A stretch of DNA of 64,000 nucleotides from Thermohalobaculum sp039513195 (GCA_039513195.1 JBCCRM010000019.1:25090-89089); one strand, 5' to 3'. Positions 52,495-61,333 are shown, counted from the first letter of the stretch. Translations and numbers: made by a program. Notes: a model not told the origin generated them from the letters alone.

Positions 52495-53150
52495 GGCGCG
52501 AGGGTCCGGGCGGGCACCCCGGCGACGGTTGCACCCGCGGGCACATCCTCGGTGACCACAGCACCCGCGCCCACCACCGCATCTGCGCCGATCTTCAGCT
52601 TTGGCAGCACCGTTGCGCCTGCGCCGACAAAGGCACGGTCCCCAACCTCGATTTCGCCGCAGAGGACCGCCCGCGGGCCGATATGACAGCCATTGCCGAT
52701 GCGGCAGTCATGGTCGACCGAAGCGCCGGTGTTGAGGATGCTCTGCGCCCCGACCGAGGCCTCGGTACCGACCAAGGCACCCATCAGCACTTGCGCCCCG
52801 GCGGCGATCCGGGCGCTTCGCTCGCATCGCGCCGCAGCATGGAGAACGGTGGCAGGCTGCAGGCCATGTCCTTGCAGCCATTGCGCAATTTCTAATCGGT
52901 CGGCTCCTTTGGCACCGCCGATCGCGACAGCGAAACCCGGCGGCGGCCCGCTCCGCGCCGAGAGCCAGGCGAGAAACCCGTCCCGCCCGATATGCAGCGG
53001 CGCCTCCGGCCAGGGCGGCGCCACGTCTGCCCGGTCGAAAACGGCCGCGATCGGGGCGGGCGCCACGGCATCGCGCAGCACCCGGGCATGGCCCGCGGCG
53101 CCCCAAAGGATCAGCGGCCTCGGCGGCGATGGGGTGTCGACGGGGGGCAT
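52491..53150 (-). CDS. Hexapeptide-repeat acetyltransferase (PglD/NeuD-like)
   Basis: The 219-residue protein has an N-terminal Rossmann-like domain (LILWGAAGHARVLRDAV) and a C-terminal left-handed beta-helix of hexapeptide repeats (ILNTGASVDHDCRIGNGCHIG, ending VVTEDVPAGATVAGVPAR). The DHD motif holds the catalytic histidine seen in PglD. These enzymes N- or O-acetylate nucleotide sugars, which fits the sugar aminotransferase at 47539-48678. ATG 53150 is used. It is divergent from rfbF across the stem-loop at 53251-53307. Confidence 0.88.
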   Translation of the reverse strand: MPPVDTPSPPRPLILWGAAGHARVLRDAVAPAPIAAVFDRADVAPPWPEAPLHIGRDGFLAWLSARSGPPPGFAVAIGGAKGADRLEIAQWLQGHGLQPATVLHAAARCERSARIAAGAQVLMGALVGTEASVGAQSILNTGASVDHDCRIGNGCHIGPRAVLCGEIEVGDRAFVGAGATVLPKLKIGADAVVGAGAVVTEDVPAGATVAGVPARTLAP

Positions 53151-53250
53151 GGGCGCGGTCCGGCTTCGGGGTCGTTTCGGGATTGCGCGGACCCTAGCGC
53201 AAGGGCCGGACGAAGGCCACCCAACGGCACGGCGCACAGCAGTGCCGCTT

Positions 53251-53307
53251 GCGCGCCCGCCACCGCCCGCGGGTGGGTGGGTGGGTGGAGGGCGGTGGCG
53301 GGCGCGC
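53251..53307. repeat. 18-bp perfect stem with G-quadruplex loop between divergent promoters
   Basis: Arms GCGCGCCCGCCACCGCCC (53251-53268) and its exact complement (53290-53307) enclose a 21-nt loop. The loop contains GGGTGGGTGGGTGGG (53271-53285), a textbook G-quadruplex sequence. The motif next to the right arm is the same as in family I repeats, but the loop is shorter and the arms unrelated. It lies 85 bp before the rfbF start and 100 bp before the divergent acetyltransferase start. Confidence 0.85.
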
Positions 53308-53392
53308 CGACCGAGGACGTCCCGCCCACAGGTTGCCATTGTGGGCTACCCGCCGCTATAGCCCAGCAACGCGCAAAGACGGGAGGGGGCGG

Positions 53393-54160
53393 ATGAAGGT
53401 GGTCTTGCTGGCGGGCGGGCTCGGCACCCGCATCGCGGAGGAGTCCGACTTCCGCCCAAAGCCGATGATCGAACTCGGCGGTCGCCCGATCCTCTGGCAC
53501 ATCATGAAGCTCTACGCCCATCACGGCCTGTCCGACTTTGTCATCTGCTGCGGCTACAAAGGCTACATGATAAAGGAGTATTTTGCGAATTACCGCATGC
53601 ACAACGCTGATTTGACAGTGGATTTAGCAACCGGTTCCCTGACCTATCACTCCGCCGTGCCCGAGCCTTGGACCATCACCCTGGTGGACACGGGCGCCGA
53701 GACCATGACCGGCGGCAGGCTTAAACGCGTGGCGCAGTATCTCGGCGGCGGGACCTTTTGCATGACCTATGGCGACGGTGTGTCGAACATCGATGTCGGC
53801 GCGCTCGCCAATTTTCACCGCGCCCATGGCCTTCAGGCGACGCTGACCGCCGTGATCCCACCCGGCCGCTATGGCGCGCTGGAGTTCGAGGGCGACCGTA
53901 TCGCGCGCTTTGTCGAGAAACCGCCCGGCGACGGCGGCTTGATCAATGGCGGATACTTCGTGCTGGAGCCCGCCGTGCTCGACCGGATCGCAGGCGACGA
54001 AACGCCCTGGGAGGCCGAGCCGCTGGAAAGCCTCGCCCGCGACGGAGAGCTCATGGCTTTTCGCCACACCGGCTTCTGGCGCCCCATGGACACGCTGCGA
54101 GACAAACGTCAACTGGAAGCGCTATGGGCCGAGGGCGCGCCCTGGAAGGTCTGGGCATGA
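53393..54160 (+). CDS. rfbF: Glucose-1-phosphate cytidylyltransferase
   Basis: The 255-residue nucleotidyltransferase starts MKVVLLAGGLGTRIAEES with KPMIELGGRPI, the NTP-binding signature, and has the metal-binding MTYGDGVSN and the FVEKPPGDGGLINGGYFVL region. The length and the GYKGYMIKEYFANYRMHNADL segment match RfbF, which makes CDP-glucose from CTP and glucose-1-phosphate, rather than the UTP- or dTTP-using relatives. GGGAGGGGG precedes ATG 53393. The next gene overlaps by ATGA. Confidence 0.94.
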   Translation: MKVVLLAGGLGTRIAEESDFRPKPMIELGGRPILWHIMKLYAHHGLSDFVICCGYKGYMIKEYFANYRMHNADLTVDLATGSLTYHSAVPEPWTITLVDTGAETMTGGRLKRVAQYLGGGTFCMTYGDGVSNIDVGALANFHRAHGLQATLTAVIPPGRYGALEFEGDRIARFVEKPPGDGGLINGGYFVLEPAVLDRIAGDETPWEAEPLESLARDGELMAFRHTGFWRPMDTLRDKRQLEALWAEGAPWKVWA

Positions 54161-55221
54161 CGCTCCCCTCGGCGGGGTTTTGGCGGGGCAGACGGGTGCT
54201 CCTGACCGGACATACCGGGTTCAAAGGATCCTGGGCCGCTCTCTGGCTCGACACGCTCGGGGCGGAGGTGTCAGGCTTTGCCTTGGCACCGGAGGGAGCG
54301 CCGGCCCAACACTTCAACCTCGCCAAAGCCGAAGAGGCACTGGCGGCCCACCGGATAGGCGATCTGCGGGACCGCGACGCGGTGGAGCAGGCGGTCCGCG
54401 CCGCCAAGCCCCAGATGGTGATCCATATGGCGGCGCAGGCGCTGGTACGCCACTCGCTCCGCAATCCGCAGAAAACTTGGGAAACCAACGTGTTGGGCAC
54501 CTTGCATGTCCTCAGCACCATTCGCCACCATGCGCCCGAGGCCGTCGTCCTGGTCGTCACCTCCGACAAAGTCTATGCCAATGACGACAGCGGCAGGGCC
54601 TTCGCCGAGGACGCCCCGCTCGGCGGCAAGGACCCCTACTCCGCTTCCAAGGCCGCTTGCGAGATCCTGACCGCCTCTCACCGGACCAGCTATTTCGCCC
54701 GGGCGGGCCAGCCGCTCGCCACCGTGCGTGGCGGCAATGTCATAGGCGGCGGCGACTTTGCCGAAGACAGGGTGGTCCCGGACATCGTGCGCGCGGCCCT
54801 GGCCGGGCAGCCCGTGGCGCTGCGTCATCCAGAGGCGACCCGCCCATGGCAGCATGTGCTCGACTGTCTCTGCGGCTACCTTCTCTACGCTGAGGCGCTG
54901 GCCAACGGTCGGGTACCCCCCGCGCTCAATATCGGGCCGGAGCCGGGATCGGTCGCCACAGTGCAGGCGGCGACGGAGGCGATTGCCGGGCGCCTCGGCA
55001 TGGATCCCGCTTGGCGGCACGAGCCGGTGCCCGGCTCGGTCGAGGCGCGGATGCTATCGCTCGACGCATCGTTGGCCCGCCGGACGCTTGGCTGGCAAGA
55101 TCGGCTGCCGGGCAAAGCAGCGCTCGACTGGACTGCGGCGTGGTATGCGGCCTGGCGCGCGGGCGCGGACATGGCGGCCTTCAGCCGGGACCAAATCGCG
55201 CGCTATGGGGCCCTTTCGTGA
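54157..55221 (+). CDS. rfbG: CDP-glucose 4,6-dehydratase
   Basis: The 354-residue short-chain dehydrogenase has the NAD motif LLTGHTGFKGSWAALWL, the catalytic triad in VVTSDKVYAND and DPYSASKAACE (YxxxK), and RGGNVIGGGDFAEDRVVPDI. It converts CDP-glucose to CDP-4-keto-6-deoxyglucose. It is translationally coupled to rfbF (ATGA) and to the epimerase gene (GTGA). Confidence 0.94.
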   Translation: MTLPSAGFWRGRRVLLTGHTGFKGSWAALWLDTLGAEVSGFALAPEGAPAQHFNLAKAEEALAAHRIGDLRDRDAVEQAVRAAKPQMVIHMAAQALVRHSLRNPQKTWETNVLGTLHVLSTIRHHAPEAVVLVVTSDKVYANDDSGRAFAEDAPLGGKDPYSASKAACEILTASHRTSYFARAGQPLATVRGGNVIGGGDFAEDRVVPDIVRAALAGQPVALRHPEATRPWQHVLDCLCGYLLYAEALANGRVPPALNIGPEPGSVATVQAATEAIAGRLGMDPAWRHEPVPGSVEARMLSLDASLARRTLGWQDRLPGKAALDWTAAWYAAWRAGADMAAFSRDQIARYGALS

Positions 55222-55748
55222 GGCTCACCCCGCTTGCGATCCCCGATGTGCTGCTGATCGATACCGACCCGGCCGGCGATCGACGCGGCTGGTTCGCCCG
55301 ACTCTATTGCGCAGAAACCTTCGCTGCAGCCGGCGTCGACTTTGCACCCAGCCAGATAAGCCAATCCTTCAACGCCGCAGCGGGCACGTTGCGCGGGATG
55401 CACTTCCAGCGCTCACCTCATGCCGAGGCGAAGCTGGTCCGCTGCCTGCGGGGCCGAGCCTTCGATGTGGCGCTCGACCTGCGGCCCGACAGCCCAACCT
55501 GCGGACAATGGTGTGCGGTCGAGCTGGACGCAAAGGTGCGGAATGCCGTTCTGATCCCAAGAGGATTTGCCCATGGGTTCATGACACTCGAGGACGAGAC
55601 CGAACTGCTCTACATCACCGACTACCCTTGGACCAAAGGCGCTGAGGGCGGTGTCCGATGGGACGACCCAGCCTTTGCCATCGCCTGGCCGCGGACGCCG
55701 GCCGTTCTGTCCGACCGCGACCGCGGACACCCGCTATCCGAGAGGTGA
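55218..55748 (+). CDS. dTDP-4-dehydrorhamnose 3,5-epimerase-like protein
   Basis: The 176-residue cupin has the RmlC signature QSFNAAAGTLRGMHFQ with the active-site histidine, then VRCLRGRAFDVALDLR, IPRGFAHGFMTLEDETELLY and TDYPW. Given rfbF and rfbG before it, it probably epimerises a CDP-4-keto-6-deoxyhexose before C-methylation. GTG 55218 overlaps the rfbG stop. Confidence 0.9.
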   Translation: MRLTPLAIPDVLLIDTDPAGDRRGWFARLYCAETFAAAGVDFAPSQISQSFNAAAGTLRGMHFQRSPHAEAKLVRCLRGRAFDVALDLRPDSPTCGQWCAVELDAKVRNAVLIPRGFAHGFMTLEDETELLYITDYPWTKGAEGGVRWDDPAFAIAWPRTPAVLSDRDRGHPLSER

Positions 55749-56239
55749 CCAAGAGGCGCATCGCTGCCGCTTGTACTGCCCCATGCCCTGTACGTTGGCC
55801 CGCGTCTCACTCTTCTCTGCCTTGGCCAAAGCACATTGGTTGCGTGCTCAAACATCCACCGTTTCGTGGGTCGTGTCCGACCGGCTCACATACGGATTGC
55901 CGTACTCGCAGCGGTCGCGGTCGGAATGTGGGTCGGTTCGGATGTTGGCGTCGACTCCTCGACTTCCCTGCGCATCATCGAAGGCCTGTAAAACAAGGCG
56001 TTTGAGCCGGCCCCGGTCGAGCGGGCGGCGGAAAGCACGAATGTGACAGTGTCCGGTATCGGCTCCCTGTGCTATCTCGATCCCGTCGGTATCTCCCGCG
56101 CGTTAGGCGAGGATACGGCGAGGCGAGGCCCGATCCCAGCATCCATCGAAACCAACCGACCACGTCAAGGGCAAGCTGAGCATCCGCCCGGTTACGGCAC
56201 GATGCGACCCTTTACCCAGAGGGCGGGCTTCGGAAGTGC
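55749..56239. other. Gene-poor interval between sugar and molybdate genes
   Basis: No recognised gene lies in about 490 bp. A 41-codon plus-strand frame from GTG 55866 to 55991 reads AHIRIAVLAAVAVGMWVGSD, a plausible single membrane segment, and the frame continues after the stop without interruption for some distance. It could be a micro-protein or the remnant of a larger gene, and is not called as a CDS. Confidence 0.35.
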
Positions 56240-57352
56240 TCAGGATCCCGCGGTGCCGATGCGACGGCGATCGAAACTGACGCTTTTGACCAGGGCGAAA
56301 ACCGTCAGCCCCGGGGCGAGACCGAGTTCCGCTATGGCGGCCCGCGTTACTCGCGCACGGAGCTGCGGACCGCCGAGATCGACGAACACCTCGGCAAAGG
56401 CGGTTGCCGGCTCCTCCGCGACGCGGGTTACCTGGCCGGAGAGGATATTGCGGATGCTGACGCCTTCCGGCCGTCGGGTCGCCAGCGCCACGTCACGGGC
56501 CCGGACGCGCAGGCGGACGGCCATCCCAGGCGCCAGGTCGAGACCCGGCATCAGCACGGTCTGTCCCGCCACCGAGAGCCGGGTGAGCCGGAAGGTGGGG
56601 TCCTGCTCTTCGACCACTGCGTCGAGGATAACGCCGGCCTCGAAGCGCCCAGTCAGCGGCTGCAGATCCAGCCGTTCCAGGATCTCGCCGGTCGGGCCTG
56701 CGGCGATCACGCGGCCCTTACGCAGCACTGCCATACGGTCGGCGAGACGGGCGACCTCCTCCAACGCGTGGCTGACATAGATCGCAGGCACGCCGAAACC
56801 GCGGGTTACCCGGTCGATATAGGGGAGGATTGCACCCTTCCGGCCTGCATCGATCGCAGAGAGCGGCTCGTCGAACAGGATCAGCCGCGGGTGGGTCAAG
56901 AGCGCGCGAGCCATCGCGACCCTCTGCCGTTCGCCGCCGGAGAGTGTTTGGGACCCACGGTCGAGCAGCGGGCCAAGCTCCAGAGCCTCGACCACCGCCT
57001 CGGTCGTGAGACCGCCACGGGGCGCCCGGCGCGCCGCGAAACGCAGATTGCCGGCCACCGAGAGATGCGGGAAGAGCTGCGCGTCCTGGAACACCATCGC
57101 GACCCCGCGCCGATGGGGCGGCTTGAAGAAGCCTGCCGCGCTATCCTGCCAAACCTCGCCCGCGAAGGCGATCCGACCCTGCGCTCGCGGTTCGAGGCCG
57201 GCGAGGACGCGCAGCACCGTGGTCTTGCCCTCGCCACTCGGCCCGAACAGGGCGGCCACCCCTTCGGCCGGCAGGTCAAGGTCAATGTCGAGATCAAACG
57301 CTGGGAAGCCGAGCCGGAACACCGCGGTCAGGCGGCCAGCCTCAACGCGCAT
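56240..57352 (-). CDS. modC: Molybdate ABC transporter ATP-binding protein
   Basis: The 370-residue ATPase has Walker A FGPSGEGKTTVL, Q-loop FQDAQLFPHLS, signature LSGGERQRVAMARAL, Walker B LILFDEPLSAID and switch histidine YVSHALEEV. The C-terminal third carries a Mop/TOBE domain (SIRNILSGQV) that binds oxyanion and marks ModC rather than a generic ATPase. ATG 57352 is used; ATG 57361 is an alternative. It overlaps the end of modB by 11 bp. Confidence 0.94.
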   Translation of the reverse strand: MRVEAGRLTAVFRLGFPAFDLDIDLDLPAEGVAALFGPSGEGKTTVLRVLAGLEPRAQGRIAFAGEVWQDSAAGFFKPPHRRGVAMVFQDAQLFPHLSVAGNLRFAARRAPRGGLTTEAVVEALELGPLLDRGSQTLSGGERQRVAMARALLTHPRLILFDEPLSAIDAGRKGAILPYIDRVTRGFGVPAIYVSHALEEVARLADRMAVLRKGRVIAAGPTGEILERLDLQPLTGRFEAGVILDAVVEEQDPTFRLTRLSVAGQTVLMPGLDLAPGMAVRLRVRARDVALATRRPEGVSIRNILSGQVTRVAEEPATAFAEVFVDLGGPQLRARVTRAAIAELGLAPGLTVFALVKSVSFDRRRIGTAGS

Positions 57353-58013
57353 CCGGTGCATCCCGTCGGTTGAGGGCGTAAAGGGCGACAAGAACCGTGA
57401 ATGAAAATGCCAGGAGACCCGCGGAGAGGATATGCGCCTCGGCCCAATTGAGGGTCTCGACATGCTCGAAGATCGCGATAGAGATCACCCGCGTCTCGCC
57501 CGGAATGTTGCCGCCGACCATAAGGACCACGCCGAACTCGCCTATGGTATGGGCGAAGGTCATCACGATGGCGGTCAAATAGCTGCGCGCGGCCAGCGGC
57601 AGGGCCACGGTGAAAAAGGCGTCCCACGGACCGGCGCGCAGACTGGCCGCAGCATCAAGGGCCGGGCGGCCGACCCCTTCAAAACCCCTCTGCAGCGGCT
57701 GCACCATGAAGGGGAGCGAGTAGATCACCGAGGCGATCACCAGGCCGGTGAAGGAGAACGTCAGCGTGTCGCCGGTGACCGAGAGCCAGGCCGACCCGAC
57801 CGGCGAGGCGGGTCCTAGGGCGATTAGCATATAAAATCCGAGCACTGTGGGCGGCAGGATAAGCGGCATCGCGGTCACCGCCTCGACCAGGGGTTTCGCG
57901 CGGGAGCGCGTGAAGGCCAGCCACCAAGCCACGGGTGTGCCGATCAGGAGCAGCACGAAGGTCGTCACCGCCGCCAGGTGGAGGGTCAGCCAAAGCGGGC
58001 CTAGATCGGGCAT
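57342..58013 (-). CDS. modB: Molybdate ABC transporter permease
   Basis: The 223-residue inner-membrane protein has five to six hydrophobic helices, including LTLHLAAVTTFVLLLIGTPVAWWLAF. The ModB-typical LPLILPPTVLGFYMLI and the EAA-like loop DAAASLRAGPWDAFFTVALPLA, which contacts ModC, are both present, followed by HTIGEFGVVLMVGGNIPGET. It begins 3 bp after the modA stop. Confidence 0.94.
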   Translation of the reverse strand: MPDLGPLWLTLHLAAVTTFVLLLIGTPVAWWLAFTRSRAKPLVEAVTAMPLILPPTVLGFYMLIALGPASPVGSAWLSVTGDTLTFSFTGLVIASVIYSLPFMVQPLQRGFEGVGRPALDAAASLRAGPWDAFFTVALPLAARSYLTAIVMTFAHTIGEFGVVLMVGGNIPGETRVISIAIFEHVETLNWAEAHILSAGLLAFSFTVLVALYALNRRDAPDAR

Positions 58014-58016
58014 GGA

Positions 58017-58775
58017 TCAATCGGCACCGTAGCCGAGATCCGCCATCACCGCACGCGCACCCTCGCCCCTAAGATGGGCGAGAAACGCCTTGGCTGCCGC
58101 ATTTTCGGCGCCTCGGAGGAGCAGCACGGCGTCCTGGCGGACCGGATCGTGCAGACTCTCCGGCACCGGCCAGTGGCTACCGGAAGCCCGGCGGCGTCGG
58201 CTCTTGATCTGCGAGAGGGCGACCAGACCGAGCTCAGCATTGCCTGTCGCCACATGGGCATAGGCCTGCGCCACCGTCTCGCCGAGCACGATCTTGGGAG
58301 ACAGCCGATCGGCGAGACCCAGCGCCCGAAGCGTTTGCGACGCCGCCAAGCCATAGGGCGCAACTGCGGCATTGGCCAAGGCCAGGCGACGAAAAGCGCC
58401 GCTCTCCAGGACCGCGCGCCACTCGGGCCCGATAAGATCGGGATCCGCGCTCCACAACACCAAGCGCCCGACCGCATAGGTGAAGCGGCTGCCCGCGACT
58501 GCACGCCCTTCCGCCTCCAACCGCTTCGGACGCGCCTGATCGGCGGCGAGAAACGCGTGGTATGGAGCACCATTGACGATTTGCGCATAGAGCGCACCGG
58601 TGGCGCCCAAACTGATGCGGATTTGGTGGCCGGTCGCATCCTGGACATCATCGGCCAGATGCTCGGCCACCTCTGCGAAATTCGCGGCAACCGCGATCGT
58701 CGCCGTTTCTGCGCTTGCCGCCGGCGCGAACGCCGACCCGATCAGCACTGCCAGAATTCGCCACCACGCGCGCAA
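58017..58775 (-). CDS. modA: Molybdate-binding periplasmic protein
   Basis: The 252-residue binding protein has a signal peptide ending in APAASA, then ETATIAVAANFAEVAEHL and IRISLGATGALYAQIVNGAPYHAFLAADQ, the ModA ligand-binding region (Ser/Ala loops contacting molybdate). The start is taken as TTG 58775, preceded by GGGGGAGG 5 nt upstream and giving a normal-length signal. It heads modABC and is divergent from the TRAP operon. Confidence 0.93.
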   Translation of the reverse strand: MRAWWRILAVLIGSAFAPAASAETATIAVAANFAEVAEHLADDVQDATGHQIRISLGATGALYAQIVNGAPYHAFLAADQARPKRLEAEGRAVAGSRFTYAVGRLVLWSADPDLIGPEWRAVLESGAFRRLALANAAVAPYGLAASQTLRALGLADRLSPKIVLGETVAQAYAHVATGNAELGLVALSQIKSRRRRASGSHWPVPESLHDPVRQDAVLLLRGAENAAAKAFLAHLRGEGARAVMADLGYGAD

Positions 58776-59087
58776 GACGACCTCCCCCGCCCCGATGACA
58801 CAGACATGGCAGCCCCTCGGACCTGCTGCAAGCGCCGTAGGCAGAGCCAACTTTTGCCGAGTGCAACAGTGCGGTCACTCAACCGAAGGTCTTTCATCCC
58901 CCTGCAATAGCCAGTATTTCTTCGGGTTAGAGAGTGATTGCGCCGCCGCCTTTCTTGCGCATCGCAGAGCCCGCCGATACTGTCTCGTCGCTCTTCGACA
59001 AATCTGTGTCGTATAGGGTGGGACAAAGATGCGACGCAGCGGTGGAGCTGCACGCAACAGCGTTATGACAGACCGGGAGGTATCCGT
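58776..59087. other. Divergent promoter interval of modABC and the TRAP operon
   Basis: No gene is seen in 312 bp. A short palindrome CGACA-aatctg-TGTCG lies at 58996-59011, upstream of the dctP start, and could be an operator. No obvious ModE-type palindrome was found before modA. Confidence 0.35.
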
Positions 59088-60170
59088 ATGGAACGCCGTA
59101 AATTCTTGAAGGGCGCAGCGCTAACGGCAGGCGCGACGACCCTGGCCGCGCCGGCCGTGGCGCAGGGCCGCACCGAGATGGTGATCGTTTCGACCTGGCC
59201 GCGGGATTTCCCTGGCCTCGGCATCAGCGCCCAGCGCCTTGCCGCGCGCATCGGCGAATTGACCGAGGGCAGGATTGCTGTGGAGTACTTCGCCTCGGGC
59301 GAGCGTGTCGGCGCCTTCGACAGCTTCGACGAGGTCGCCTCGGGCAATGCCCAGGCGTACATCGCTGCCGATTACTACTGGAAAGGCAAACACCCAGGCT
59401 GGGCGCCGTTCACCGCAATCCCCTTCGGCCTGACCTATACCGAGATCGATGCCTGGATCAAATATGCCGGAGGTCAGGAGCTGTGGGACGAACTTGCCGG
59501 CGAGTTTGGCCTGAAGAACTACGCGTGCGGCAACACCGGCGTTCAAATGGGCGGCTGGTTTAACAAAGAAATCGAAAGCGCCGACGACCTCAAGGGTCTG
59601 AAGATGCGTATTCCAGGCCTCGGCGGCGACGTTATGGCGAAGTTGGGCGCCTCACCGGTTTCGCTCCCCGGCTCGCAGATCTACGAGAACCTTGTCTCCG
59701 GCGCAGTCGATGCCACCGAATGGGTCGGCCCATACAACGACTTCTTCATGAAGTTCTACGAGGCAGCCAAGTTCTACTACTGGCCGGGCATGCATGAGCC
59801 GGGCTCGCAGCTCGCGCTTGGCATGAACGCGTCTTGGTGGGGCACGCTGTCGGCGAATGATCAGGCGATCATCCACGCTGCGGCCAACGAAGAGAATGCC
59901 CGTCAGATGGCCGAGACGAACGCCAACAACGGCTCCTTCCTGCGCCGCTTGATCACCGAGCAGGGTGTCGAGCTGCGGGAGTTCAATGAAGATGTCTATG
60001 ACAGCTTCGGCGAAGCCGCCTCTGAGGTTCTGGAGGAAGCGCGCGACCACTCCGACCTCTCGAAGCGGATCTTCGACAGTGTGCTCGAGGCCCGGGCCGA
60101 CATCGGGTCGTGGTCGGCCATTTCCGACGCGGCCTACGTGATGAAGCGGAACCGCGTTCTCGACATCTAA
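59088..60170 (+). CDS. TRAP transporter substrate-binding protein (DctP family)
   Basis: The 360-residue protein has a Tat-type signal (ERRKFLKGAALTAG, cleavage near APAVAQG). The DctP fold follows, with the ligand-anchoring LKGLKMRIPGLGGDV and SGAVDATEWVGPYND. The TEWVGPYND and PGMHEPGSQLAL segments resemble the alpha-keto acid/mannitol-chloroaromatic (TakP-like) subgroup. GGGAGG lies upstream of ATG 59088. It is the first gene of a three-gene TRAP unit. The substrate is not certain. Confidence 0.92.
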   Translation: MERRKFLKGAALTAGATTLAAPAVAQGRTEMVIVSTWPRDFPGLGISAQRLAARIGELTEGRIAVEYFASGERVGAFDSFDEVASGNAQAYIAADYYWKGKHPGWAPFTAIPFGLTYTEIDAWIKYAGGQELWDELAGEFGLKNYACGNTGVQMGGWFNKEIESADDLKGLKMRIPGLGGDVMAKLGASPVSLPGSQIYENLVSGAVDATEWVGPYNDFFMKFYEAAKFYYWPGMHEPGSQLALGMNASWWGTLSANDQAIIHAAANEENARQMAETNANNGSFLRRLITEQGVELREFNEDVYDSFGEAASEVLEEARDHSDLSKRIFDSVLEARADIGSWSAISDAAYVMKRNRVLDI

Positions 60171-60192
60171 GGCCACCAGCCTGGAACAGATT

Positions 60193-60224
60193 GGGTGGGG
60201 CGGCGCTTTGTCGTCATCCCACCC
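60193..60224 (+). promoter_or_regulatory. Stem-loop between dctP and dctQ
   Basis: GGGTGGG (60193-60199) pairs with CCCACCC (60218-60224) around an 18-nt loop, 23 bp after the dctP stop. There is no T tract. It could stabilise dctP mRNA or damp transcription so that the binding protein exceeds the membrane subunits. Confidence 0.45.
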
Positions 60225-60280
60225 TGTGAAAAGCGGTTCAAGATAAGACCGCAGACAAAGACGGTAACAGAGGGGGTGAG

Positions 60281-61312
60281 ATGTCCGCAGAGGCTCAGAC
60301 TGCCGGCGCTGCTGCCATTTCCGACGAACCGACGGTAGCTGCTGCGCCCGCGATCGCCGCGCGGCTCTTCGGCTGGATGATGCTGGCCCTTATGGGCGCC
60401 TATCTGCTGAATGTCATCCTGACCTTTTGGGTCGGGCTGCCGGGCATCGGGCCGATCCTCGGATGGCAGGGCAACGGTGATGGCGGCATCGTCTTGTCCA
60501 TTCTGCAAGCGCTGATTTATCTGGCCCTCCCCGCTTTTGCTTATTGGCGGGTGACGAAAACCCGCGACCGGACGCTTCGCCAGGACGCCACTCAAATCTC
60601 CGATGGCAATGCCTTCTTCATCCGAGCCTGCTTTTGGATCGTCTTCCTCGTCGGCCTTACCGACGCGGCCGTCTCCTTCATGCGGGTCGAGGGTCTGCTG
60701 GAGGTTTATTTCGGCGAAGAAATGGCCGGCGACCTGGGCCGGTCACAGTTTCGCGGCCCGGTGGTGCATGTCCCGGTCGCCCTGCTGGGCGTCTTGATCG
60801 CTTCGGTCACCCGGTCGCTCGGCTTTCACTGGCTGGCGTTGCTCGTGGTCTTCGCCGAGCTGATCATCGTGTTCTCCCGTTTCATTTTTTCCTACGAGCA
60901 AGCCTTCATGGCCGACCTGGTGCGGTTCTGGTACGGTGCTTTGTTCCTCTTCGCCTCCGCCTATACGCTGCTCGATGATGGCCATGTCCGGGTCGATCTG
61001 TTCTATGCCGCGTTCCGACGAAGCAAGAAGGGTCAGGTAAACGGGTGGGGAGCGATCCTGCTCGGGATCCCGCTGTGCTGGACCATCCTGCTGGTGGGCA
61101 TGTGGTCGAAATCCTCTGCCATCGTTGCCCCCATCCTGGTCTTCGAGGTCACGCAGGCAGGCTTTGGCATGTATGTCAAATACCTGATGGCGGCGTTCCT
61201 CGGGGTCTTCGCCATCTCCATGATGATCCAGTTTGTGAGCCAGTTCCTCGACGCGGTCGCTGACCGGCGGGGCGAACCTGGCGGTCACGAACCCCACCCC
61301 GAGATGATGTAA
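60281..61312 (+). CDS. TRAP transporter small membrane subunit (DctQ family), long form
   Basis: The 343-residue protein has about seven hydrophobic segments, against four in ordinary 160-200-residue DctQ. The C-terminal half holds the DctQ-like core (MADLVRFWYGALFLFASAY, then DDGHVRVDLFYAAF). The N-terminal extension has extra membrane helices and a loop of about 40 residues. GGGGGTGAG precedes ATG 60281. It works with dctP and dctM on either side. Confidence 0.88.
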   Translation: MSAEAQTAGAAAISDEPTVAAAPAIAARLFGWMMLALMGAYLLNVILTFWVGLPGIGPILGWQGNGDGGIVLSILQALIYLALPAFAYWRVTKTRDRTLRQDATQISDGNAFFIRACFWIVFLVGLTDAAVSFMRVEGLLEVYFGEEMAGDLGRSQFRGPVVHVPVALLGVLIASVTRSLGFHWLALLVVFAELIIVFSRFIFSYEQAFMADLVRFWYGALFLFASAYTLLDDGHVRVDLFYAAFRRSKKGQVNGWGAILLGIPLCWTILLVGMWSKSSAIVAPILVFEVTQAGFGMYVKYLMAAFLGVFAISMMIQFVSQFLDAVADRRGEPGGHEPHPEMM

Positions 61313-61333
61313 AGACCGCGAGGACACTCACTC

